A DNA stretch of 64,000 nucleotides from Xiphydria camelus (Eukaryota > Arthropoda > Insecta > Hymenoptera > Xiphydriidae): the NCBI GenBank assembly GCA_963678675.1, contig OY783196.1, forward strand, positions 25,770,827 through 25,834,826, read 5' to 3'. Position 1 is the first letter of the stretch. Each line of letters begins with the position of its first letter. Position numbers and translations under genes: made by a program. Below the pieces are notes generated by a model, which did no database searches, was not told where the DNA came from, and worked only from the letters and a program-made list of their open reading frames with translations. Below, in pieces: positions 27,212 to 41,533 of the stretch.

Positions 27212-30052
27212 AGAGAGTGTAAAAATTTATATCACTCTGGGAACGTTTAATATCGATACAAGAGAGACAAGGGTGTTCAAGATTCGCTAACGAGACTATT
27301 AAGACGTAATACGACAGCGCATCCCATTGTATAGCGTTCTATTTCGAGACCGGGCTTAAATAAGGTTGCGATGTATGAACGGGGTCCTTGTTACAGCCCG
27401 CAGGGGTCGGTGGCCGCTGTTACAAAGCCCTCGCGTATAGGGTGCAGACCCGCGCGTCCCCACTATACATAGCACGCCACATTCGCCGGCATTGGTGGCG
27501 CTACAGGCAGCACTGCTCGACTGTTTTCGACGTTTCTCCGCAAACATTTGGTTTTTCGAGTGGGTAGGAAAAAATAAGGGAGACCGCGGGGAAAAAGTCA
27601 ACGGGGATTCGGGCTGCGCGCCGTGGCTCTTTTCCGGATTCGTCGTTCTGAGAGTGAGGGCACGGGGGGAGGGGTGCTCCGTTATCGGTGAAATACGGGA
27701 AATTGGTGAGCTCTCTACCCGGCGAAGACCTCGGGATGAAAGAGGAATTGGCCGGATTCTAGGCGCAATTAGGACATCCGTATCGGAGCGGGAAGTAAGG
27801 GAGGATTCGTAACCGCTGGCGATGGGAGGAGCCGACGAACTGGAGCACACATGACGCATGCGGTTGCGTCTGAATTAAAGCCGTACCGCGGAAAGCATTC
27901 TCTTCACGAAAGGAAGGAGATTCCGTATACTTAACCACCGAAAGTTTACGAAAACATATTCGTTACGGGATCCGTCTCGGAAACTCGAGAGACACGTACC
28001 ACCGATATTGTGTTCCACACAATGTCCGGCCACTCCTCGAGGCCGGAAGAACGTGTAGTACACAGTCTCCGTGTCACCCCGTGGACCGATCGATACACCC
28101 GCGTTCCCACGTGTACAGTGACCGTTACCGTGGCTCCGAAATTTGTCTCCGTAACGAGGCGCTCGACGCTTTCACACGGCGAGGAAAAAGAGCGAAGTGT
28201 CGCAGGTGCGCGCCGAGAGCGACGGGGTTTGCCCTCTTCCCGGGGGCAACCCTCAACGGCGTTTCTGGCGGCGGAAGTGAAATATCGGCGCGCGGTTAAT
28301 TAAGCGGCGCCGAGGCAGTTTCCGAGGTTTCGTCTCGTAACCGCTGCCGTCGTCTCCTTTCACGACTCCAAGCACACGTCGAGGGCGTCGAAAGAGGGAA
28401 ATCTGAAGAAGACGTTGCTGCTCCGCTTTTGAAATTATTCCCGCGTGAAATCGACGCCGACGTATACGCGCGTTCTTCCTCCTCCTTTTTCTTCTTCCCC
28501 CTCGCGTCGTTGTTTCTTTTCCCCTCGCGGCAAATGGGAGGGCAGGGGTAGGCCGAACGTTCCGAATAATCTACAGCACTGTGCAAAGATTTAGTGGCGG
28601 GGATTCGCGTCGGGAGAACGCCGCGAAGAATGATCGTGAGAGGGGACGGGGAGAAGGGCGGTGGCGGCGAGGAAGGAGAAAGTGTGAGGGCCGCGAAAGA
28701 CTGTTACAATCTGGTGGGGTAATGTCGCGAAGGAGGGAGAAAGAAAAAGAGAGAGAGGTGAGAAGGCTTCGGTGCCTCGCGTAGCGGATGTAGGTACCTT
28801 TTCTCCCTCGCGCAATTTAGACACCAGCTGAGCGGAGCTGGTCGGGTGTGTGTGCCCCTGGGGGGTCTCAATATTGATCCCCCTTCCGCTTCTGACCCCC
28901 GCGCGAGTCAACAACGGTATTTCCCTCAGACTTCGCTCTCCTTCCTCCTTCGACTGTATGTCTATACCAAACCCTCGAAGGCTTCTCGGTATTTATACGG
29001 CATTTGGAAATGCTAATTCAAGGTTCGACCAATTTTTAAGAGAACGATACAATTTTTTAAACGCCTAGTTAACGGTCCCCTCGCTGCGAGGCACCGGATT
29101 GGGGACAGAAAAATAGGGAACGCCCAGAAAATTCAGTATCCATAATAGAATAAGCAGGTTCTGTCGTAGATACGATGCGCTTGAAAACCCTCTTCCTCTG
29201 CTCCCTCCTCCATCAGGGTAGGTATCTGTAAAACGCCGATGCACTCACACACGGAGAAAGCGTGTACGAATCAACAGATCCTGCTGGACCAATTTTCCTC
29301 ATCGAAACAACGCGTTTTGCTCGCACTGCATAATTTACAAACTTATCCCGCCCACGTCTGACAGCGACCGCTTGTTACTACTACCGTCTGACGACTATTC
29401 GATATTACTACTGTTCGTCGCAGACGGGACGGGACTGACGAAATCCAGCTACCTACGCCCGTTTTCGGACGCGCTTTGTGCACGCGTCCTGAAGCAAATA
29501 AGACAGCACACAACGACTGTAAATATGTTCCACGCATGTACACAGAGCGTAATCGGAGCGCGTTGATGTATTCTCCGATATCTCGAGTCGTCCTAAAAAA
29601 AAGTAGCTCGTTAGCAGAGAACGTAAATTACGAGTCGCTCGGTTGCATCTGATGTAAAAAGGAAAGAAAACATCCCTCCCTCGATCGATCCCCGCGCTCG
29701 AGGTAGACGATATGACGCGAGATACGGAGAAAAACTACGTACCTGTGTGCCGCTCTCCTTCCAAGCACTCCTCTCCCGCTTTTCTCCCGACATTGAAGAG
29801 GCAGTCGTGGAGACGCGCTATTATATCGAGTGGATTACCGCCGGGACGCTAATCCGTGCAAACAGAACGTGACGGGTGACGCGAGGAACACACGGGTACG
29901 GCGCGTTTCGCGCGTACGATACGGAAGAAGGATCGTCGGGGTGTATGAAGTGTACACACGGGGCCGTGTATCGGTTAAAATATATGTGTATAATAATGAT
30001 ATCAATAATTTGTTTTCCGATTAATCAATAATTACGTCGGTAGCTTCTTCTT

Positions 30053-30086
<34 letters not shown>

Positions 30087-31826
30087 CGACGACGAATGGT
30101 CCAAGGCGCCGATGCAGCGAAGGGGACACGCGTCGTTCCGTCGTGTCCTACTTCTCTTCGTCGCCGAACTTATCCACAATACGTACTAAATATACGCGCG
30201 CACAATACGCCGTCGGCCGGGCGACGCGATAATTACTTCGTTATCGCACAACGACAGGTGCACTCACCGTCTCTTTTTCGCACGTAATATCGCTAGACGC
30301 TCTTTCTCATTCGTCCCTTATACGCAATAGTAAAAAGAAACTCCTCGAAGTCCGTAGCTTCGCAAAATAAATCGCGTTCGAAGAAACGACGCGGAGATAT
30401 GTACATGTGTCGTCGGCGCGCCGACGACGAGAAAGGCGAAGAAAAGGGAACGGAGAAGGAAAGAGGGTACGCCTCTTTCCTCTCTCTGGAACGCGCGATC
30501 CCTCTCCATTGCGTTACATTGACACGTGACTCTTCAGGAATGGTCGACAGATTATAAAATGACTAGAAACGCTCGCGCGTGATTTCACTGCAACGCGCCT
30601 TCTTCAAGACTAGATTGAAACTGTTGCCGTCTATCTTCTAAGATTACCGCCCGGTGAACACTGTCAAGATTTAAAGTCGTGTATAATATTGTATATACAC
30701 TTTGTACTCGGGTAAACATATAAAAGCACTTACATGGCTACATCTCTAACACTTATTACATAGTATGTATATTTATATTATGTATATGTATACCTAGAAT
30801 ATTCTTTTATATAAATAGTATATATAATTTCATTTCAATTCTCTTCCGCCTGCCGCTCGCGTGTCGCTAACTCCGAGCTCTCTCTCTCTCTCGGTTCCGC
30901 GTCGATGTGACGTAGCAAAATAAGAGCAGGGGGCACTTCGGGGTGCGTAGCGCGCGCCACCCGGATGCCCCGTCGATCGAAAAAGCTGTGTCGATATGTT
31001 CCAACGGCCCGGTGGCCCGGAACCGAGCGCTCGTAACAACGTGTATCAAATGTTTTTTTTTTCACTTTTAAAAAATTCTCGTTATCACAATTTACAATAC
31101 TTAAAATCGACGATATCTCGAGGAAAAGGAAGTCTCCTGCGGGAGAAAACCGTGCGGACTCGTGCGCGAACGACGATTCGCTCGCGCGTTTGATCGTTCC
31201 GCGACTAGCGATTTCATATTTCATCTCGCCTCCGATTCGTTGTATGATTTTTCGTTCGAGGATAGACATACAAAGGGGGAGATTGCGAATTGCCCGGCGC
31301 AATCCGATATGCCAACGTAGCCGACCGCACCGTCGAACGGTCGACCGTTACCGATATGCGAATGAGGAAGTAACGATGAGTATGACGGGCCGCGGTGCCT
31401 GTCGATTTGGAAGGTGTCGCGCGCGGTGGATCGCGAAACGATCGCAGGCTCGTTCTACATTACGCGCTCTACACTTGCGACTTGGGGTGTTCGAAATTGA
31501 ATGCCAAGTGGTACGCGGCAAAATAGCTGCCGTCCAACTAGAGATATATAGGCGCATATACTCTAACGAAGACGCAAGACGTCGAAGAAGCACTGACACA
31601 TCTAAAGGGATGATACGGAGGGATTTCTCGGGAGAAGTTCTAAGGCGTAGAGAGAGAGAGAGAAAGAGAGAGAGTTCTAACTCCCTCCCTTATACCATTC
31701 CCCGCCAAGCCATCCAACTTCTAATCCGAGGGCTCGTTTCTTCCCCGCGCATTTTTTCTTCCCCCTCGCGTTCGCCCGATCGTTCGTTTTCTCACCGCGC
31801 CCGAAGGATGATTTTGGGAGAGAGAG
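27212..31826. other. No gene seen; one weak minus-strand exon candidate
   Basis: CpG-rich with (CT)n at 30059-30084 and (AG)n near 31650-31676. A minus-strand ATG at 29793 opens 17 codons (MSGEKRERSAWKESGTQ) that end at a CAG/GTACGT donor (29743). It could be a first coding exon, but no partner exon is seen. Confidence 0.35.
30059..30084. repeat. (CT)n microsatellite
   Basis: Uninterrupted CT run of about 26 bp. Confidence 0.9.
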
Positions 31827-32084
31827 ACACATCGAGAAAAACGATTTATTAACGGTTGATAAATGTAAATCCAAATACGGCGAAACAAATATTCAATTAG
31901 GAAGAGAAAATATATGTTAATTATTAAAATGTTTATTTCAATCAAACGATTGCCTCGAAGGGTCTAATTGTGCCAAATAAATATCGTAGTAGTTAACGAA
32001 TACTTATTTGGTCCAATAAAATTGTATTTCGCCATATTCAAAGAAACATTTATTAACTACAAATAAACTATTTCCTCGGTGCAA
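31827..32084. mobile_element. CACYGAG-ended foldback element, close relative of 12429-12664
   Basis: The left end CACATCGAGAAAAACGATTT pairs with the reverse complement of the right end TGCACCGAGGAAATAGTTTA. Both arms continue through GTTRATAAATGT and ATACGGCGAAA-type blocks. Confidence 0.65.
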
Positions 32085-33474
32085 AAGGCCGTATTCTATA
32101 CAAGTTTCTACGAAAGATACTATATACGGATACACACTATGATTACGCTGTCTCCCATGGAATAACTCGAGGAGCTACGGGCTTATTGGTGTTTCGAAAA
32201 AAAAAGAAAAAAAAAAAGAAAAGGACACGATCCCCTCAAACCGCCGTCGACGTACGATTAGAGCAAAACCAGTATGACTTTGGTCGGGGACTTCAGGAAC
32301 AATGGTACATAGAGGCAAGCATCGTACGTATCGCGGAGCGATTGTGTGAAAACGAAAAGTAGGTGCGAGACTAATGTACACTAATAAAGTCCAAGGACAC
32401 TTCCATGCTTGTCGCACCAAACGAAAGAACGTGATAGCCTTTATCCAAAACATCGACGAGCTTTCTACGTTATTCCGTGGCAGGGTATACTCGGTGGTCT
32501 CGGAGAGTTCAGTGGATTCTCCTGGGTCGGGAATCGGTGGTGGTGTGATGTGACGGGAGTAAAAATAGATCTCGTAAGCAAATAGCGTGGAATAAGAGTA
32601 TTTTTAATGTTTTCAACAACAACAGGTACAGTACCAGATTACCTGCGGTAAATACGCGTGGCGGCATTTTTTTTTCTCTTTTCCTCTCCCTCTTTCCTGC
32701 ACCAACTTTCGGCCTACCGAATCGTCATTACGGGAGAGTATCGCCATTTACCGATTTACTCATTACGTGTCTTTACCCATTAAAAATTACGTAGTATTCG
32801 CTACACATCTTACTATCGTCTACCCTAAGTGTCGATATGGAATTTCGGGGACTCTCGCGGGTTACGAACTTCCGCGGTCGCGGAGCGGTAGGCGCGAGAT
32901 CGTCTTTTATTCGAGGGAGAATTGGCGGAAGGAGAAATGTTCCTATTTCGCCGATAAAGTAGACACGCGCGTTGGTCGGACGAACGAAACGCGGATAACG
33001 GAAGCCGCGCGGTAAAGGTATCCCGCAGGATTTGTCGGGGAAAGTTGAAACGAGCTAAAAAGTTAACCGCCTGTCCCGCCTTCCCTTTTGTCTCGCGTGT
33101 AGCGAAGGGAAGAGACGCGGAGGGGATTCCGCGCACGATAACGGAATTTCAGACTTATATACGCTCTGTATATAAATTCCCGAGACGCGGTAGCGGGCGG
33201 GGAGGACGGAGAGAAAGAGAGAAAAAAAATTCGAAATCTCTCTCCGTCCCTCCCCGCGGCGATCGATCGCGAGAGAATGGGAAATGTACTCGACGGTGCG
33301 CGCTCGTAGCCCGCGAGAGCGGTGGGTGGTGAGTTTTGCGAGGTGAGGGGGTAATTGGCTACGCTCTGTGTGTGAAGCTGTCGAAGGAATCACGAAATAC
33401 AGACCAATCAATGTTTACACATTAGCTCTAAAATAATTTAAGTGTTCTTCAAATAAGTTAAATAAATAAATAAC
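32085..33474. other. No gene seen
   Basis: Includes an A-rich run near 32198-32222 and CpG-rich Arg/Ser frames. No domain recognised. Confidence 0.45.
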
Positions 33475-33905
33475 TAAAATGCGTGGTCGCCCGTCGCCCT
33501 CCGATACTGGAACTGTAAATACCTCCACAATTTCCCATAAAGAAGATTATACCGCCCCGTGAGGATAGAAGACATAAACTCTACCCGAGAACCTACCCAA
33601 TGGATGAACTTCCAAGCAGACGACAAAATCCAGTAGATGGACAGAACTTGGCACTTTAAAAGGGCATTGAAGTGTTCATTTACTGGAGGTGTCCATCCAT
33701 CGGGTAGATTGCCCTGCACGCGATAATGAAATAATACAAAATAAAAAAAAGCGAGGAATACTTCATACACTTTACTTCCTCGAAGAGACGTTGAAATTGC
33801 GAGCATCCAAAAGAGAGAGGGCGGACTTAAAAAAAAAGTGAGAAAGAAGGCGAGGAGGAAGAATTCTATCGGCCCGCAGTATCGGAAGGCCCGGGGACTT
33901 CGCAA
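33475..33905. mobile_element. Degenerate foldback element carrying a 146-codon open frame
   Basis: The outer ends (33481 onward and 33870-33905) are inverted around CCGATACTG / CAGTATCGG. The centre is a hairpin of CTACCCAATGGATGAAC with GTCCATCCATCGGGTAG and CCAGTAGATGG with a diverged partner. The minus-strand frame through it reads hydrophobic and tryptophan-rich. The hairpin structure is a simpler explanation than a gene. Confidence 0.45.
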
Positions 33906-36900
33906 AAATGGCACAATAATTGACGACGCGAAACGAAAGGATGGAGGCTACAATGGTAGTAATATCAATTGAATATAGCTAATAATATTAGTGTTTAAAT
34001 TACTGTTACCTCGTAAGATATATCACTACTCACTACTCGCTAGGGGAGGAGAATTCCGACGCGCGCGCTCGACCTTCGCGATCGCGGAAGAGATGTACCG
34101 ATGGGCGCCCGCGGGAGCGCGGTCGAGCCCGGAAATTCGTCGAAACGCACACCGGAAGCGACCTCGACCGCACCCCCGCCGCGATCTCGCGCTCCTCTCC
34201 CGTATCCCTGAAACGCGTCGCGCGGTCGGCCGCGTGAGACTTCTCCCCCGAAACTCTTCTAAGCGTCACTCTAAGTGCGTACTTCTGCCTAGAATTACGG
34301 TTTTACCAAGTCTTCTTATCAAGCTTATTACTTACGGAAAAAGTATGTACAGCAAAATCTCTCTCTTTTTACGCTCCTCGCGCGCGGGGTAATCTGCTTT
34401 TTCTTTCTCCTCCGATACGAGAATCGGAGGGACACAGCGCGCGTGCGGATCACAGGGTTCGTCGGGGCGAGTCGAGCGAAGAATAAATAATTAACGCGTA
34501 CGAAGGAGCTCTTTAGGAAGGGTCGGGTCGCTCCGGGGTGTGTGACGCTGAAAAAATATATGTACAACTCGGGGAATCCCGGCGAAGCCACGGGGCGCGC
34601 ACCGGGGGTAGAATTTGAATTTCATCTTCCTTTCACGCGGGAATGTCTCCGGAATGTCGACGCATCGCAATCGAATGTGACTATCTCTTTTTGTTTCATT
34701 TGGCCGAGAGTTTCACGCGTGTTGATATCGCAATTGGCGATGGGGGATTAATGATTTTTTTTTTTCGACGAAGGCAACGAAGATTCGTTAATTACGGCCA
34801 ATATACAGATATTGTTACGATACTTATAAATTGTCCTTCCGCCAAGGAATGGTAATATATCGTCGTCGCGAGGCGGAGAGTATTTTTCAAAAATCGTTTC
34901 GAGTGAAGCTCGCTGCGATTTCAGTGCGAGAGAAAGTATAACGCGTACGCGCCATGTGTCGATCGATCAGAAAGAAAAAGAGAGCGCGTCGCGAAGCAGG
35001 TGGGACCCCGTGGCATCGCGCCAAAGAATGCGACGCCTCGGCATCGGCAGTCGCCTTCGGTCGTCGCGTTAAGGCGGGAAGAGGCGGAGCGAGGAAAGAC
35101 GTCGTATTTACAGATTTCGAGAGGCTCGCGAATTCTCACCGTCGCCCTCTCCTTCCGGAAGGAGAGCGGCGGATCTCTGGGACAAGTAGGGATGGGGGCG
35201 GGATATCGAAGCGAGAGACAAAGCGGCGAGAACGAGTATCCGCACGCACCGCACCGAGAATCGCGCGCGGACATCGCGAAGTTCGCTTAACGGCTAGAGA
35301 TACGAGTTCGAGAGTGGTAATTTACAAGCTTTCAAATCTTACACCCGTTATGTATATGATATATACACGTAGCACATATATACGTATAATATTGGAAGAA
35401 CAAGATGCGGCCGCCTAAAAGGGTGCGGGCCGGAAAACGCTGCGAAACATGTGGGTCCCTTGTCCAAAGTGCTTAAAAAATGTCACAGTACACTTCTCGC
35501 TCGTCACGCTTCACTGCTACGCGATAATAGGGTCCGTCACTCTTTCCCCTTCATTTCCCCCCTTTTCTTCCTTCCGATCGAAATTCTGAGACGCGCTCCG
35601 GTAACTAACTCGACGGTACTTTCTCCGGGGAGTGACACGCGCGAGAAGTCGAGTCGTGATTTCCTCCCGTCGAACGAGAGAATAATCCGTTTTTGTTTTC
35701 CGAAGTCTCCAAGTATTCGTTACCCCGCGGACAATTGGGTGCACCATTCGCGCTATGCTCGGTTAGTGACACAAGAAAAAATCACACGGTAGTTCCTACA
35801 ATAGCTAAAACGATACACCGACGACAAAAGTGGAAACAGCTCCCGAGCCGACGATCTCGATATCCCGTACTACCGCGCGCCACGCACGCGTCGCTCCGAA
35901 CTATTGCGTACGATATCCCGAGACCAGTAGAAAAAAGAAATGGAAGAACGTCTTCGGATCCAATATTATACGGCAACTTCGGAACGTGGCACGAGTTATC
36001 GATAACGTGTGAGCCCTTCGAAGCCCGAGTACAGCGCGTCGATCGAGAGACACAGCGAGACGTGCACTCTGGGTTAGTTTGCATGCACACGGTGCACCCA
36101 CGTCCGGTAGCTTCGGCTTCCGGCCCCGGGGTGGAAGGATCTCCGCGTCGCGTCGTTTCCCCGGTGATAGCGCGACGCGTCGTCGTGGAGGAGAGATCGG
36201 GGTCGAAAGCTCATTCTTCGATGCGCGCACGTATACCTACGAACTACGCCTACACCATCGATAATTTTTCGGCGGTAGACTACGTGCATACACACGGCTA
36301 TCGTCGATGCGAAGGACAGTAAGGGGGGGTGTGGTGACGAGGGCAGTCGTGACGGTGATATGGCGATGTACGGTGATACGTAAAAGTGTGCGGCGACTAT
36401 TCGTTGACTATACAGGATAGAGAAAGAGAGTTTTCTACGAGTATAATGATTCTTACCTTGTTCGGTACGCGCGTCCGTCGCTCGTGGGCCATCGTCCGCC
36501 ACGGGGTGGGGCGCCGCGCGATACGCAGCAGCGATCGGAACTCGTCTACGAGGGGCGTCTGAGTCGTTCAAAGGGACGTACACACTGCTCGTAGTCAGAA
36601 GGTTCGGGTTAAGGCACTCGGGTATGCAGTGTCAACTCGATAATCGATCGGCGACGAGCGAGATCGGTGCGCAGACGTACGGGGCCGACCGTCGATCGGC
36701 GTCGATGGTCGAGTCCCGCGGTCACCGAGTCGATCGTCGTCGTCATCGTCGTCTCTACGAAAGGTGGGAGGACAGGGAACGAGCGGATGAACGGGGACGA
36801 TACGCGGGGGGGCTTCCAATAAGGAGGGATGTGATCGGTAAAAAGTGAGCCTACATACCTCCAAGCTGGTAAAACGTACACCTACTTCAAAAAGTATACA

Positions 36901-37750
36901 TACTTCGTTTCGCCGCGGCTCTACGCGCGGATATGTATTTACAGTGGAGCGAAGGAGACGAGAGACGCGTACCGGACGCGGCTTCGCTCCCTCCCGCACC
37001 CCGCGCCGAATTCGCGACTCGGCGCGCGGAGGGCGAGACTTCGGGAGAGACCGCGCGCGCCCCTGTTCCGCCGACGCGAAACGCCGGAGCGCGCCGCGTC
37101 GCCGCGCCGGAGCAATTCTCGCGCGACGCTGGATCGGTGGAGGGGGTGGATCAAGATCGTTTATGTACCGTCCGGTTATACAGAGTGCCAGGACTAGAGC
37201 TAATGCATGCGCTACGCAACTCCGCCGGTCGTTTTAAACCGCTCGGGTCAAAAGCAAAACTGACTCGGTTGGCCGACGATGTACAACGCTCCTACGTATG
37301 TTACTACCGCGCGCCCCTCGTCGGGGCGCGACGCTTCGAACACCGAAAGGCCCGGCGATTCGAAATGCCCGTGTCCCGGGGGCGTTGCGCGCTCGGTGCT
37401 TCGCAGCGAGGCGAAAGGCCCCCGCGGCGGGCTGCGCGAGGCTCTCGTCAACCCCCGATAAAAGCGTTCCCCGAACAGGGTCGCGCGACGCGCCCCGAGC
37501 CGAGTGGGGTCCGAGAGCGAACGACGCCGGGCGTTTCGACCAACCAGAACGCGATGTGAAACGAGTACCCAACGGGGTGGCAGGGCTAATTATGGCTTAA
37601 TATTAATTAGCCAATTAGCGGTGCAGACCCCGCGAGGTTACTACTCCGCCGAGTGCTACTGGCACAAAACAGGCCGGTGTCGCAAAAACACAGCACCAAA
37701 AAAGTACTTCGCTAAGTTAGGGTAAGATACGAGGTAGGTAAAATACGAGG
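33906..37750. other. No gene supported; one weak minus-strand exon candidate
   Basis: Strongly CpG-rich at 36.5-37.6 kb with several overlapping frames. On the minus strand, 36583-36457 reads VYVPLNDSDAPRRRVPIAAA and on to a strong AAG/GTAAGA donor. This may be a first exon of an unseen transcript. Confidence 0.35.
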
Positions 37751-40700
37751 TGGGTGAGAGAAAATACAGGGGGACACACAAAGAGGTTAGCTACCAGTTT
37801 TAAACGACTACTTTATTGGCAATTTTTCTAGGCATCAACCTAAACTATTTATGTTGTCATATCGGTGTGTGAGTAAACGGGGTGTCTCGGAGAGAGCGGG
37901 TGTGTGACGCGCGTGCGTGTGTGTAAAGTGGAGAGTTTTTGTACGTGTGTGCGGTGTTACTGTACGCGCGTACGTATGTGAATTCGAGCGCGTACGCGAT
38001 CTCCGACAACGGGCGCGTCCCCGAGAGCGATCCTCGGCTTTTTTTTCCTGTTTGGAAAGGTCATTCTCTCTCCCCCGTTACGCACTTCTTGAAGCCCTTT
38101 GACGCGTCGCGAGCAAAAATCACCCGAGAACCACATGTGTCTCTCATCCGAATGCATGCAATTAAATTCTAAATAAAAACCGTGACGACGAAGAAAAGAA
38201 AGTCTCTCTCTCTCTCTCTCTCTCTCGTCACAACGAACGTCGAATCGATTTCCAAGTAACGGACTATGCAGGGAGGCGAGACACATTGAGGACAAAAAAA
38301 TATTCGATAACATAGAGAAAGGTAATCTCACTTACGTGTCCGCGCTATTAAAATCGCGTTTCCCAGTGTATAGAAAGTACGTTCGCCGCGATATGCCCCG
38401 GAAAAAAAAAATCTACGAACGAAACAGAGTCCGAGCGGAGAGTGTCCCCCGACCATCGGTGTCCCGAAAAGCCGCATCGCACGGAAATGTACACCCACTT
38501 ACGACAGATCAAGCTACTTACGCACCTACGCGAATACGGGCCTTCGGGTCACCCGGTGCAGGGATCGATCGTTCCTCTCCCGCTCTCTTCGCGGAATGCG
38601 AGGATCACCGCCGCGAGGACCGCCCGGCTGCCACGGTTATACGTATCCGGGGTGTGACCGCGTCGTGATAACCCACGCCGCGATACCACGCACACCCCGT
38701 GGACACCGGCGCGCGTGGAGTCACCTACGCGCGACGCGTCTCGAATCCAGGCGTTCTTTCGAGCGTTTGGCGCGGACGAATTGAGGTTTAATAATAATAA
38801 TGATAATAAATGACAATAATAATAACGATAATAATAATACGTGTTGAGTATTGGTTATATAATAGGTGGGGACGTCTTCTAAGAATACTTGGTTGTCGCT
38901 TCTTTGCTTTTTTTTTTTTTCGTTTCCTCTCGAAAACGGCGGGAGGCTACAGGGAGGAGGGCGGGGACTGAGGGGTCAGGGGCAGATCTCGTCGGGAAAA
39001 GAAAAAGTCTGATCGGGTCAGTCGTTACGACGTAATACCCGCGAGGGTGCGGACTCGGACGACTTCCAATAGGATGGCTTAAAAAGTGACGCGCGGTCTC
39101 GACGGGGCGAGGTTGCGACAACGTGCCGAAGCGACGTTAAAATAACGCGCGAAAAACGGCGGAAGATACAATTGTTACTCCGGATACGCGTTCCGCGGGT
39201 TTCGCGCGCGTACAAGAGGCCCGAATGTACGAGTAAACGAAGAGCGAGGATCTCGGCAGATGACTACCGCGGCGCGCCTCGTAATTTTCGAACGGGTCGT
39301 GTCATGGGAGTCTTGAAGAAATCGACGACGAAATGCAAAATAAAGGATAAGAGAGTGAGAGTGTTTTCAACCAGCATGCTTTATACCTAAATGTCGATAC
39401 TTCAACTAATTTAGAGTGGTTAGCGCTCAACTAGCTACGCATTACTGTTCTCGCATTCGCAAGGATCAATTAGTACAAAAAAAATAGAGGGGTTCGGGGT
39501 GTGTGGGAAGGGATAAGTAAAGGGAGAGAACAAAATGTCTAAAGAAAAGTCGTGTCGGCGAAAGTAGCCCCGAACGGGGCCAAAACGGATTCGTTCTCCG
39601 TCGTCGCGTTCCTCGCTTTTTCCCCGAATTCCTTTTCCCTTTCTCCCCCTTCCTCGCGTCGAGAGGCGGGACGTACTCTTTCGTTGGATTTTCATACGGA
39701 TGAAAGAGAAGGAGAGAGGGGCCGAGGAGGGCACGACGGAGAAACGGGAAACCTCGAGCGAGAACGTCCGAGACGGAACGCGCCGGAGGCTCTCTCTCGA
39801 AATTGCGAGGTCTTTCGTTCGGCTTAAAGAATACTGTCCGTGCGCGGCCCGCAGTGCCGACCCGCGCGACCCGTGGACTTGCGTGCCGATGAAATTGCGC
39901 GTCGTCGAGACTTCGAGTCACGTTGCATAGCCACGTGCGAGGTCGACGACGTAATTAAGTTATGTATCGTGTCTCCACGTCATGCAAGGGAGGAAAAACC
40001 ACTTCCGATCGCGAGGCGTGCGACGGCGATACCGCGGATCGCGGGTCGACTTTCGCCGGTGGGCATCGACTGCTCGGAGGTCTGCCCCGAAGTACCCCGA
40101 AAAAAAAGTCTAGCTTGTCTACGAAAGACAGTAAAAACTATATCGAATACTCTCCCGGCCGTTTGCTCTCGACGTACGACTTCACTTTGCAGCCGTATGC
40201 GTACGCGCGCGAGACTTGTACTCAAGAGCCTGCGCGAGAGCAACACACATACGCGCGTACGCGAGCTCGATATTCGCCTATTTCTCGTCTTTTACTCCCT
40301 CTTCCCATTCACTCCTCCTTTTCGACGCTTTTCGCGTTGCGCGCGTATGTGCGTGCGTATAACCGTCGATGCGCTCACACACGTGGGCGTGCGTTCTCTT
40401 TCTCTATCGGTAGGACTTTTTTTTTATACCGTCGCGGGGTCAATTGTCGTGTCGAATCGCGGCCACTAAAGAGATATCGTTCCGGAACGTGCGTCGGATC
40501 GTGAGACGCGAAAAAAACCGGCGAGCGAGACTGCAATGGCGAAAAGGAAGAAGTACGTCGTTACACGCGCGTAACACCGATTTCACGTGTCCGCCGGGGT
40601 ACACGTCCCGTATGTTTGCTTGAGTTTTTGTCTGTATAACATGTATATGCATATAATTTATAAATTAATAATACTCGTGGCTTCGCGAGTACAATGCGCG

Positions 40701-41489
40701 AAAGAATTCTCGTTTTTTTTTCGCCCACCTCCTCCTCCTCTTCGCTTCTGTTTTAAGTAACAGGTATATCGTATATGTCGTATATCACTCGCACGTCGTG
40801 TCGTATATCACTAGAGATATTACTTATCGTTTAGAAGGGGGCTCCTCCTCTTCTCGTCCATTCCTCGCTTCCTTCCTCCTTCATCCCTCCTTTTCCTCCT
40901 TTTTCTTCTCGTAATCGTTAAGCAATATTTTCTTTAAGTTACTATTGTTATTACTACTAGATTATCGTATTTATCGTTAGGTATAGTTGAGTAATCACTT
41001 ATTGCTCGTAATATCTCACATTCATTTTGCGACTCTTTCCACGCCTTCCCTCGTCCGTCTCTTCCATCCCCACGTCGCGTCTTCCTTCCTCCGCGGTATA
41101 TCCCTTTCCTCTCCCTCGTTATCCTCTTCCTCGTCTCACGTCGCGTCGGGCTCCGCGCGCGAGATTCTCGCAGAAAACGTATTTCTATTACGTTTTCCTT
41201 TCCCTCGGGGAGATTCTCACGCCCCGAAATTTTCCTTCTTCTCTCTCTCACGAGCGTGCAAGCGTCACGCCGTGAAATCTCGTTTTTTTTCCCTCCTCAT
41301 CGTGGCGCGCGGACGCTCGCACTTTCCTCCGATCAACCGTCGATTTAGTGTATATCGTTATTAGAGTAATTTAATGAACGTGTATATGTATAAGTTAAGT
41401 AACGACTTAATTCGATTATCCGAATATCTTAACGAATAATGAGCTACCTTTAGATTTTCTGTTTTCCGCCCACATCGCGCGCGTCGCGG

Positions 41490-41533
<44 letters not shown>

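Noticed and set aside
36609..36635. Sequence starting TAAGGCAC, similar to a miR-124 seed
   Set aside because: On closer reading the match stops after the seed and no hairpin flanks it.
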